From the NCBI GenBank assembly GCA_039000515.1, contig JBCFYV010000001.1:66994789-67058788 (forward strand): a stretch of 64,000 bases of DNA, written 5' to 3'. Below, piece by piece: positions 48,071-58,007 of the stretch (the stretch's first letter is position 1; each line of letters starts with the position of its first letter). The notes below the pieces were generated by a model. It was not told the DNA's origin. It did no database searches and was given only the letters and a program-made list of their open reading frames with translations. Source of the DNA: Timema cristinae (lineage: Eukaryota > Arthropoda > Insecta > Phasmatodea > Timematidae). The translations under genes were made by a program, and so were the position numbers.

Positions 48071-50345
48071 AAGAGACATATTCATATACTTACAGTCATA
48101 CGGGAATAAGAGACATATTCACTATACCTTCGTTATACGGAATTAGCGACATATGCACTATAGCTACAGTTATATGGGAATATAGAGACATATCACTATA
48201 CTTACTGTCATACGGAATTAGAGACATATTCACTATACTGCAGTATACGGGAATTAAGAGACATATTCACTATAGCTTACGATCATACGTGAATAAGAGA
48301 CATATTCACTATAGTTCAGTCATACGGAATTAGAGACATATTCACTATAGTTACGTCATACGGGAATTAGAGACATATTAACTATAGTTACAGTCATACG
48401 GAATAGAGACATTTCACTATAGTTCAGTATACGGGAATAGACGACATATGCACTATAGCTACAGTCATACGGGAATTAGAGACATATTCACTATACTTAC
48501 AGTCATACGGGAATTAGAGACATATTCACTATAGTTACAGTAATACGGGAATTAGCGACATATGCACTATAGCTACAGTCATACGGGAATAAGAGACATA
48601 TTCACTATACTTACAGTCATACGGAATTAGAGACATATCACTATAGTTACAGTAATACGGGAATTAGCGACATATGCACTATAGCTACAGTCATACGGGA
48701 ATAAGAGACATATTCACTATATTGTAGTAATACCGGAATTAGAGACATATTCACTATAAGTTACAGTCAAACGGGAATATAGAGACATATTCACTATAGT
48801 TGCAGTAATACGGATATAGAGACATATTCACTATAGTTACAGTCATACGGGAATAAGAGACATATTTCACTATACTTACTGTCATAACGGGAATAAGAGA
48901 CATATTCATATAGCTGAAGTCATACGGGAATAGAGACATATTCACTATAGCTGCAGTCATATAGGAATAGAGACATATTCACTATAGTTACTGTCATACG
49001 GGAATTAGAGACATTTCACTATACTGCAGTATTACGGAATAAGAGACATATTCACTATAGCTACATTCATACGGGAATAAGAGACATATTCACTATAGCT
49101 GAAGTCATACGGGAATTAGAGACATATTCACTATAGCTGCAGTCATACGGGAATAAGAGACATATTCATATAGCTAAAGTCATACGGGAATTGAGACGTA
49201 TTCACTATAGCTGCAGTCATACGGGAATTAGAGACATATTCATATAGTCACAGTCAAACGGGAATTAGAGACATATTCACTATAGTGGCAGTAATACGTG
49301 AATAAGAGACATATTCACTATTATCTACGTCTATACGGGAATAAAGACATATTCACTATACTTACTGTCATACGGGAATAAGAGACATATTCATTATACT
49401 GAAGTCATACGGGAATAGAGACTTATTCACTATAGCTGCAGTCATAGGAATAGAGACATATTCACTATAGTTACTGTCATAACGGAATTAAGAGACATGT
49501 TCACTATAGCTGCAGTTATTACGGGAATAAGAGACATATTCACTATAGCTACATTCATACGGGAATAAGAGACATATTCACTATAGCTGAAGTCATACGG
49601 GAATTAGAGACATATTCATTATAGCTGAAGTCATACGGGAATTAGAGACGTATTCACTATAGCTGCAGTCATACGGGAATTAGAGACATATTCAATATAG
49701 TCACAGTCAAACGGGAATTAGAGACATATTCACTATAGTTGCAGTAATACGTGAATAAGAGACATATTCACTTTACTTACAGTCATACGGGAATAAGAGA
49801 CATATTCACTATATCTTACTGTCATACGGGAATAAGAGACATATTCATTATAGCTGAAGTCATACGGGAATAAGAGACATATTCACTATAGTTACAGTCA
49901 TACGGGAATTAGAGACATATTCACTATAGTTACAGTCATACGGGAATTAGAGACATATTCACTATAGCTGCAGTAATACGGGAATAAGAGACATATTCAC
50001 TATAGTTGCAGTCATACGGGAATTATTGACATATTCATTATACCTACAGTTATACGGGAATAAGAGACATATTCATTATAGTTGCAGTAATAAGGGAATA
50101 AGAGACATATTCACTATAGTTACAGTCATACGGAATTAGAGACATATTCACTATACTTACAGTCATACGGGAATAAGAGACATATTCACTATATCTGCAG
50201 TCATACGGGAATAAGAGACATATTCACTATAGTTACAGTCATACGGGAATTAGAGACATATTCACTATAACTGCAGTCATACGGGAATAAGAGACATATT
50301 CACTATAGTTACAGTCTTATGGGTATAATAGATGTATTCATTATA

Positions 50346-51744
50346 GTAAATACATTCATACAAGTATCAAAAGCACACAGAATTGGTAAAAGAGATTAAC
50401 ATTATTTATACAAACTTTAAGAACAATATACTCTTGATAGACACCGTAATAAAATCCACCCCAAGATTAAAACGTGATAAAATAAAGTTGCCTTTTAAAT
50501 CAAAATTTAGGGTATATATTATAACTAGTTTCTCTTATTAAAACATAGTTTACTATATACAATATTCTGTGATACATATTATAATATAAATTAATATTAT
50601 AACAGAAGGAATTTTATAAAAAGCCATTGCCGAAAGTCACTAATGTCCACCTATTTGGACATTTAAAAATAAGAATACCATTATATGATTATATAATTTT
50701 ATCAAAATATTCTAAAAATACTTTTACCTAATGTTTGTTATGAATAATCGCCTACCGGCTGTCACTTACCTACAGTCTTACCGTTGATAAACTGTGTATA
50801 AGCTTTACACACTCAAACACGCACACTCTTAAAAGTTAATGTTTAATTTAATAATAAACATTCATAATTATTTATTCATGTATGATCTTGATAAAAATGT
50901 AAAATGTGTATTAATATTTAAAAAAATCAGAAGACCAGTTTAGATCAGTGAAATATACAATTAATCTGAAATAATATATGCCATAAGAGTATTTATTTGA
51001 GAAGTTGACCTTACAAAGTTGTCAAGAGATAAAGGTACCCACGACAATTTTTTAGAGGAATTCCTGGTTTGCGTGCTTTTATTATTTATCTATGTAATAG
51101 GAGGACCTCACTTTAAGTATGTAATATATCTTCAAACAAGTTACATTTACATAATATTATCTAATAAATTCCCTGAGAGCATTCTGCATAATGTTTTGAA
51201 AGATAGAGAATAAATTACAGAGCTTTAATACTCAAAACACACTCAAATTAAGAACAACCTAATTAAAGTATCCAGTCAGTGTGCTTAACAGGAGTATAAA
51301 ATAACAGGCTTAGTGGGCTACCATCTGCCCAACGCTGGCTCAGACACTAGATAGATATTCAACAACTGATCAAACTATTATTCAAGCATATTCTGTCTAC
51401 AATTTAGGATGATATGTGTCTATAGTGAGTGCTATGTCAATAGACACAAAACACTTCCTGAAATTCTAGGCTTGGGAGAAAAATATAAAGCCTTTACAAC
51501 TTCTTATAACTTTCGATATGAATGTAGGGTTGTGTGAAGATTTAGTTATGAGTGGTTGACTGCTTTGACTTAGATTTACAAAATAGTTCTGGCTTTCAAA
51601 ACTACAGAGACTCGTACAAAACTACAAAAAATATAAAAGTATATTCTTAATTTACAATATTTAACTTATATATGATACTTTAGAAAATATTACTTTGGTA
51701 AATTACAATACAATAATTATATAAGGGAAGGGAAATATTATTAC
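50346..51744. other. AT-rich intergenic
   Basis: No gene found between the satellite and the LINE fragment. A 64-codon plus-strand open stretch at 51019-51213 is AT-driven and unrecognised. Confidence 0.55.
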
Positions 51745-51880
51745 AGAGAAAGGCACAAATTAGAGTATGTGAATCAGATAATTGAGAATGTGGGCCGTAA
51801 TAAGTATGTAAAGATGAAGAGTTTGACACAGGATAAGAAGAAATGGAGGATTGCAACAAACCATTCGAGAGATGATGACA
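51745..51880 (+). pseudogene. non-LTR retrotransposon ORF2 C-terminal fragment
   Basis: The plus frame reads HKLEYVNQIIENVG, then KYVKMKSLTQDKKKW and RIATNHSRDD. It resembles the extreme C-terminus of reverse-transcriptase ORFs in non-LTR elements, where a G-R-P/H-K-x-x-Y-x-x-Q motif is followed by Y-x-x-(M/L)-K and E/K-W-R-x-A-A-N-Q-S-x-D. The frame stays open into the adjacent MITE to a stop at 51904, which probably reflects MITE insertion at the 3' end. The reverse-transcriptase core is absent. Confidence 0.55.
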
Positions 51881-51960
51881 TATATATGATGTTTGGAAAC
51901 TCATAATCCAAAGTGTGTATATAGCTTGTTTGAACCAAAAATAACACAAAATCCCTGTAC

Positions 51961-51964
51961 ACTT
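51961..51964 (+). other. target-site duplication ACTT, left copy
   Basis: ACTT directly precedes TGTAATG of the 5' LTR and is repeated at 59518-59521 after the 3' LTR. Both copies belong to the MITE arm GTACACTTACATCC. Confidence 0.85.
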
Positions 51965-52352
51965 TGTAATGATCCTGTTTTGTTGCATTGCTTTCTGGAG
52001 TAAGTAAAGTCATATTTGTGTCAATTTCTTTAGTCCGTGGCTGTACTGTTGTTGTCGCACTTTCAACACGTGCAAGGCAGCTGCGGTCAGGAACATTTTG
52101 GTTTGCTTGTTTACAGCTCTAATAAGAATTAAGGAAAAAAAAACTCGCACTGTAGGTGCGAGAAAGAGAGCAATATGCTTCGTTTTTAAATTATATTGTT
52201 TTTATGTTTATTTTCTAGAAGTAGTTCAACTTGTGTCCGTAAGAGATTAGCAGCTTCCGGGCACAATCTGAGTTTAAAGTCTGATAATTAGTGTTTGTTT
52301 TTACTTTTACTGTACAGAGTGTTAACTGTCGTTAAAGGATAAGAACGTTACA
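51965..52352 (+). repeat. 5' LTR, 388 bp
   Basis: Starts TGTAATGATCCTG and ends AAGAACGTTACA. It aligns with 58008-58320 plus 59443-59517 with few differences. It contains a small hairpin CTCGCACTGTAGGTGCGAG near 52144. The next bases (ATATGTGTG) do not look like a primer-binding site. Confidence 0.85.
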
Positions 52353-53631
52353 ATATGTGTGTAGAAGAATAATAGTATTGTATAAATATGTGTTGATAGG
52401 AATAATAGCACTATATAAATATTCACAATAGTTACATTCATACGGGAATTAGAGAGATATTCACTATAGCTGCAGTAATACGGGAATAAGAGACATATTC
52501 ACTATAGTGGCAGTCATACGGGAATTATAGACATATTCATTATACTTACAGTTATACGGGAATAAGAGACATATTCATTATAGTTGCAGTAATAAGGGAA
52601 TATGAGACATATTCACTATAATTACAGTCAAACGGGAATTAGAGACATATTCACTATAGTTGCAGTAATACGGGAATTAGAGACATATTCACTATACTTA
52701 CAGTCATACGGAAATTAGAGACATATTCACTATAGTTACAGTCATTCGGGAATTAGAGACATATTCACTATACTTACAGTCATACGGGAATAAGAGACAT
52801 ATTCACTATACCTGCCGTTATACGGGAATTAGAGACATATTCACTATAGCTGCTGTTATACGGGAATAAGAGACATATTCATTATAGTTGCAGTAATAAG
52901 GGAATATGAGACATATTCACTATAATTACAGTCAAACGGGAATTAGAGACATATTCACTATAGTTGCAGTAATACGGGAATTAGAGACATATTCACTATA
53001 CTTACAGTCATACGGAAATTAGAGACATATTCACTATAGTTACAGTCATTCGGGAATTATAGACATATTCACTATACTTACAGTCATACGGGAATAAGAG
53101 ACATATTCACTATATTTACAGTCATTCGGGAATTAGAGACATATTCACTATAGTTACAGTCATTCGGGAATTAGAGACATATTCACTATACTTACAGTCA
53201 TACGGGAATAAGAGACATATTCACTATACCTGCCGTTATACGGGAATTAGAGACATATTCACTATAGTTACAGTCATTCGGGAATTAGAGACATATTCAT
53301 TATAGTTGCAGTAATAAGGGAATATGAGACATATTCACTATAGTTACAGTCATTCGGGAATTAGAGACATATTCACTATAGTTACAGTCATTCGGGAATT
53401 AGAGACATATTCACTATACTTACAGTCATACGGGAATAAGAGACATATTCACTATACCTGCCGTTATACGGGAATTAGAGACATATTCACTATATGTGTT
53501 GATAAGAATACTGGTACATCATAAGCATTATATTGTTGAGGTCAGAACGTGTTATCAAGCCTACAATATATTTTTGTCACGCTACCTGTTGTACATAGTG
53601 TTAACTGTCGTTACGGGGTAGGAACGTTACA
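52353..53631 (+). other. satellite-bearing insert at LTR/leader junction
   Basis: Everything between the 5' LTR end and the candidate primer-binding site. It starts with two diverged 33-bp repeats (52353 and 52388, the latter ATGTGTTGATAGGAATA), carries 38-bp satellite (52421-53493), has a third related copy (ATGTGTTGATAAGAATA at 53494), about 100 bp of other sequence, and finally a second copy of the last 41 bp of the LTR (53591-53631). The duplicated LTR end shows that it interrupts an ancestral LTR/primer-site junction. Confidence 0.75.
52421..53493 (+). repeat. 38-bp satellite inside the retrotransposon, ~28 units
   Basis: Same unit as the 40-50 kb array and in good register. Its first 190 bp follow the variant order found at about 45252-45490 of the main array (ACAATAGTTACATTC, GAGAGATATTC, AATTATAGAC, GTAATAAGGGAATATGAG). 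Later units repeat the sets CTGCCGTTATACGGG and CAGTCATTCGGG. Confidence 0.95.
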
Positions 53632-53633
53632 AA

Positions 53634-53651
53634 TGGCTTTCCCAATCGCGG
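53634..53651 (+). other. candidate primer-binding site
   Basis: TGGCTTTCCCAATCGCGG begins two bases after the second LTR-end copy (CGTTACA at 53631). LTR elements usually have a site beginning TGG, complementary to a tRNA 3' CCA end, at this offset. I cannot name the tRNA. Confidence 0.4.
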
Positions 53652-53654
53652 GGC

Positions 53655-54850
53655 ACGATAAAAAACACTCACGGAAACTCGGGAAATTAAGAGGTGCTCA
53701 CCGACCCCTCGATAAAACACTCACGGAAGCTCAGGAAATTAAGAGGTGCTCACCGACCCCTCGATAAAACACTCACGGAAGCTCAGGAAATTAAGAGGTG
53801 CTCACCGACCCCTCGATAAAACACTCACGGAAGCTCAGGAAATTAAGAGGTGCTCACCGACCCCTCGATAAAACACTCACGGAAACTCGGGAAATTAAGA
53901 GGTGCTCACCGACCCCTCGATAAAACACTCACGGAAGCTCAGGAAATTAAGAGGTGCTCACCGACCCCTCGATAAAACACTCACGGAAACTCGGGAAATT
54001 AAGAGGTGCTCACCGACCCCTCGATAAAACACTCACGGAAGCTCAGGAAATTAAGAGGTGCTCACCGACCCCTCGATAAAACACTCACGGAAGCTCAGGA
54101 AATTAAGAGGTGCTCACCGACCCCTCGATAAAACACTCACGGAAGCTCAGGAAATTAAGAGGTGCTCACCGACCCCTCGATAAAACACTCACGGAAGCTC
54201 AGGAAATTAAGAGGTGCTCACCGACCCCTCGATAAAACACTCACGGAAGCTCGGGAAATTAAGAGGTGCTCACCGACCCCTCGATAAAACACTCACGGAA
54301 GCTCAGGAAATTAAGAGGTGCTCACCGACCCCTCGATAAAACACTCACGGAAACTCGGGAAATTAAGAGGTGCTCACCGACCCCTCGATAAAACACTCAC
54401 GGAAACTCGGGAAATTAAGAGGTGCTCACCGACCCCTCGATAAAACCTCATGGAAGCTCAGGAAATTAAGAGGTGCTCACCGACCCCTCGATAAAACACT
54501 CACGGAAGCTCAGGAAATTAAGAGGTGCTCACCGACCCCTCGATAAAACACTCACGGAAACTTGGGAAATTAAGAGGTGCTCACCGACCCCTCGATAAAA
54601 CACTCACGGAAGCTCAGGAAATTAAGAGGTGCTCACCGACCCCTCGATAAAACACTCACGGAAACTCGGGAAATTAAGAGGTGCTCACCGACCCCTCGAT
54701 AAAACACTCACGGAAGCTCAGGAAATTAAGAGGTGCTCACCGACCCCTCGATAAAACACTCACGGAAGCTCAGGAAATTAAGAGGTGCTCACCGACCCCT
54801 CGATAAAACACTCACGGAAACTCGGGAAATTAAGAGGTGCTCATCGACTA
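53655..54850 (+). repeat. 52-bp tandem array in leader, 23 units
   Basis: The unit begins CACTCACGGAAGCTCAGG and ends GCTCACCGACCCCTCGATAA. Starts run from 53666 to 54809 in 52-bp steps, with one base lost at 54446. Two main unit types differ at linked sites: A (GAAGCTCAGG) and B (GAAACTCGGG), with one A/B hybrid at 54238 and one B variant at 54549. First and last units are type B. As 52 is not a multiple of three, no continuous peptide results. Confidence 0.97.
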
Positions 54851-54960
54851 ATTCAAGGGCAAATGCAGCAGTGGGGCAGTGTTTATACATACAGGCGATC
54901 CTGTAAGTACTTCATCAACAATGCAAAATGGCAACAAAGCATCGAAGTAACCAATCAATG

Positions 54961-55290
54961 GATGTTGGAGAGTCACCGAGGGACAGGTCGACTGGATAGC
55001 GTAGTAAATATGTTTTGTATGGTATTATTTCATTATTTAAACAATTAATGTTATTGATTGTTGGAGAATCGCCGAGGAACAGATCAGCAGAATAGCCGTG
55101 GATACACATATTTTGTTAAATTTCATTGTTTTAGAAAATTAATTAATCAATTAATTTCATCATTAATATCAGAGAAGCAACTGATCAACGGATGCTGGAC
55201 CATCATGGAAGGACAGATCGACAGAAGAGCCATATATATATATATATATTGTTTGTTACTTTTAATTATATAATTAATTATTCAATTAGG
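54961..55290 (+). repeat. three diverged ~100-130-bp leader repeats
   Basis: Copies start at about 54961, 55057 and 55191 with GATGTTGGAG, ATTGTTGGAG and GATGCTGGAC. Each continues with a (GA)GGGACAGGTCGAC-, GAGGAACAGATCAGC- or GAAGGACAGATCGAC-type block and an AT-rich end containing AATTAAT. Non-coding leader. Confidence 0.7.
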
Positions 55291-55491
55291 TTTATATTTA
55301 GTAAGCAAATTCTTTCAAACCATTTATAAAACTAGTAGAACTTGAATGGTGTTTAGACTTAGACATTAATATACATAAGAAACACAAACACTATTTTAGT
55401 TGATGATGTTTGAATCAGAGGAGGATTGAATTGGGGAAATTTGTAATAGTGGGGGGGTCAGATTAAATCTTGTTTGGAAGACGAAAAAATC

Positions 55492-57275
55492 ATGAACAAG
55501 CCGTATAATCAACAAGGATTAGAGGATAGTAATGAGGATTGGGAAAATGAAACGTATGAGGATAGATTAAACAAACTAGAAGATAATAATAAAAAATTGG
55601 GAATTCAGATAAAAGATAATAATAAAAAAATGGGAATTCAGATTGAAGATAATATTAAAAAAATTGAGAACTAAAAAAGAAAACAATATTAAAGGACTAG
55701 GAATAAAATTAGAGTGTAAACTAGACAACGTAAAAAAATCGCATCAGGCACTTAATGTCTAGATTAAGGATCTAAATAAGAATTTGAGCACAGTAAAACA
55801 AAGTCAGAACGAGTTGAAACTTAATTAAGATAATTTAAGAAAGATTCATTTTGATTTAATTGGGGGAGTTGACAAAGTAAATGAAAAGTTAGAAGGGCTA
55901 GAAAAGAAATTTATAGACAAAAGTACAGAAAAAAAGGTAGAAGGTATCGAGTTCAAAATTGTCCACATAAAAAATAGTGTCAAAAAAGTTCAGTCTAACT
56001 TGGAACGTGAGGTCAGTAAGATCAGGCTAGAACTGGAAGGGCAACTGGATGTGAATAAGGATTATATTACGTCTCAAGTAGAAGATGTAGTGACGCAAAA
56101 AGGCGGGACCATGGAGGAAAAGATCAAAAAATTGAGAGATGGTTATGTGAAAAATCTTGAGAAAATACAAAACAAAGTGGAGGACTTAGAATGCAAATTT
56201 AATGAAGTTAAAAATAAAGAGAATGTTAGTAGTCATGTGTGTCATAATAGTGTCTTGTCTAGAGGAATGAGTGAGGAAATGTTATCTTCAATTCCCAAAT
56301 TCAAGAGGCAAAAAGGAAATATTTCGGCAATCCAATATATTCGAAAAGTGGAGCGTGCTTTAGAAGGGGAATGATTTTGTGAAGCGAATAAAATTGCTAT
56401 CTTGTTATCAGGGTTAAGAGAGGAAGCACGGTCCTGGGCGACTTCTGTAGAAGGAGAATGGGATACATTTGCGCAGGCAAAGAATGCTTTGTTGGGAAAA
56501 TTTTGGTCACAGGTAAAACAAGACAGTTTTTTGCAGCAGATTTTCAATGATAAGTACAGTGTTCGAGGAGGAACTATGTGTGAATACCTTCACAAATATA
56601 AGGTACAAGCAAAGTATTTAAAATACCCGATAGAGGAAGATAGGCTCATGGGATATTTAATATATAATTTCCCTCAAAATGTACCGGATGCTCTTATTGG
56701 CACGAATTTACAGAACCTTCAAGACATGGAGTGGGTATTAAATGCATTTGATGATGGACATCAAAGAACAAAAGAGTGAGAATATTTAGGGGATGTACAC
56801 GAACAAGATTCAACACTAAATGGGTACATATTTTCAAATTCAGAAAGAGGTTCAGGGAGAGAAAGTAAACAAAATTGGTCAAGTTTCAAGAAGTTACCAT
56901 CAATACCATCCACTGGGACAAGGTAGAACAAATTATCAGTTTCAGAGAGAAAGCAGAGCACCACCTCCAACACAACACATGGAGAGAGAGCAAGGGAATA
57001 GGAACAGGGGAAACCAAAATAGTGGTCCACGATTTAACCAGGGATGGTATAGGCAAAATGATCACAATCAGGGATTGAAGGGATACAATCAGTATTATCA
57101 CTCACCAAGGTACAGAGAACAAAGATACATAGGGACCCAAAATACCAACCAGGGACAGAGGCAAGATGATGGAAGGGGTCAAGCCAGAACTGTAGTGGCA
57201 GAGGTGTATCAGCCTAAACATTTAGATGAAATTAAGCCATATTTTGAGGAAGTGACAAAGATAGAGGGAAAGTAG
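55492..57275 (+). pseudogene. LTR-retrotransposon gag, degenerate
   Basis: The first ATG is at 55492. 55492-55674: charged repeats (NNKKLGIQIKD, then NNKKMGIQIED). After a one-base frame change, coding similarity runs to 56374 with stops at 55760 and 55826: long K/E/L coiled coil, then MLSSIPKFKRQKGNISAIQY. A TGA at 56372 precedes a capsid-like stretch (ILLSGLREEARSWATSVEGE, FAQAKNALLGKFWSQ) matching the Retrotrans_gag pattern, ending at 56779. Another frame change near 56890 leads to an R/G/N/Q-rich tail (HMEREQGNRNRGNQNSG) ending at 57275. No CCHC zinc knuckle is present; the basic RG-rich tail could replace it for RNA binding. Gag would form the particle that packages element RNA. At least two frame changes and several stops make it non-functional. 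Confidence 0.75.
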
Positions 57276-57990
57276 GGAATTTTGGCTGCAGTAGGAGTAG
57301 ATTTTACCTCCTCATGATGATAACACTTTTGCAATGTGAATGTAATATAGGATACTGTATATACTTGAAGGTTATAAAATTTGTGAATTTAATTTAGGGT
57401 ATAAGTTTGCTAGAATATGGATCTTGTATATTTCGCATATTATTCCCATGTTAAACTTCAAAAGTATCTTGATCAACGTCAGATATACTAATTTAGCCTG
57501 AAATATCATAAACTTTATATTTGGTGTTCTGCAACGGGTTTCATCATGATTATGTGCAGTGTGATGTGTAGCTTTTATTTTCTTTTTTTCTTATTATATT
57601 ACTATGTGAGAATAGTGCGCATAAAGGCAGGCTAGCTAAACATTAAATCAACAATTTCTCTTTTATATCACTAGCCTAGTATGTTATATAAAATAAGGAG
57701 AGAAAATAAAACTTTTCTGCCATAGAACATTGAATTCAAAAAAGGAAATGTCAAAGCAAGAGAACATTTTTAGGACTTTTAGGTGAGAAATCTTGGAGGA
57801 AATAATAAACATTTAAATGCTTTAAGTGATTAATGAACACTACTTATCACAACCTGCTGTGACTCTATGTAACCAATGTATAAACTATATATATAAAAGA
57901 TATAGCTATGTTATAAGATGTGTAAAGGGCTCAATGTAAAAACAAGCTATCTGAATTACTTCCTGATTCATTTTTCTTCTAAAAAAAACC
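57276..57990 (+). other. retrotransposon 3' untranslated region, no pol
   Basis: About 715 bp between the gag stop and the polypurine tract, with no frame over 60 codons and no protease, reverse-transcriptase or integrase motif that I can see. This is a real absence rather than decay of a 4-kb pol, because the space is too small. Confidence 0.7.
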
Positions 57991-58004
57991 AGAAAGTAGG
58001 GGAG
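57991..58004 (+). other. polypurine tract
   Basis: AGAAAGTAGGGGAG lies three bases before the 3' LTR, the expected place for plus-strand DNA priming. Confidence 0.75.
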
Positions 58005-58007
58005 TAC

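Larger units (their letters stand above)
40137..50345. repeat. 38-bp satellite array, ~268 units
   Basis: The unit reads CAGTCATACGGGAATAAGAG then ACATATTCACTATAGTTA, head to tail for about 10.2 kb. Common variants are AATTAGAG, GCTGCAG, CTTACAG, GCGACATATGCAC and CTGCCGTTATACGGG. Two stretches (about 40190-43740 and 46795-49510) are full of one-base losses, while about 43750-46780 and 49510-50330 keep the register. Ordered variant blocks recur at about 50 and 66 units (see findings). The same satellite reappears inside the LTR retrotransposon at 52421-53493. It has no coding role; small ORFs within it are register artefacts. Array length in the genome is uncertain. Confidence 0.97.

Noticed and set aside
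20971..50345. CRISPR-like arrays (31-bp and 38-bp repeats)
   Set aside because: Units are contiguous with no unique spacers, and the sequence is eukaryotic.
40137..50345. Centromeric satellite claim
   Set aside because: Size and higher-order structure would allow it, but nothing in the window shows centromere function or genome-wide abundance.
51680..52013. Minus-strand ORFs over the LINE/LTR junction
   Set aside because: They cross the insertion boundary of the retrotransposon and read against recognisable plus-strand coding remnants.
52353..52385. Primer-binding site directly after 52352
   Set aside because: No TGG-type sequence there; the candidate after 53631 fits better.
53549..55109. 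ORFs in the 52-bp array and leader
   Set aside because: Repeat-driven, shift frame each unit, and lie in a retrotransposon leader.
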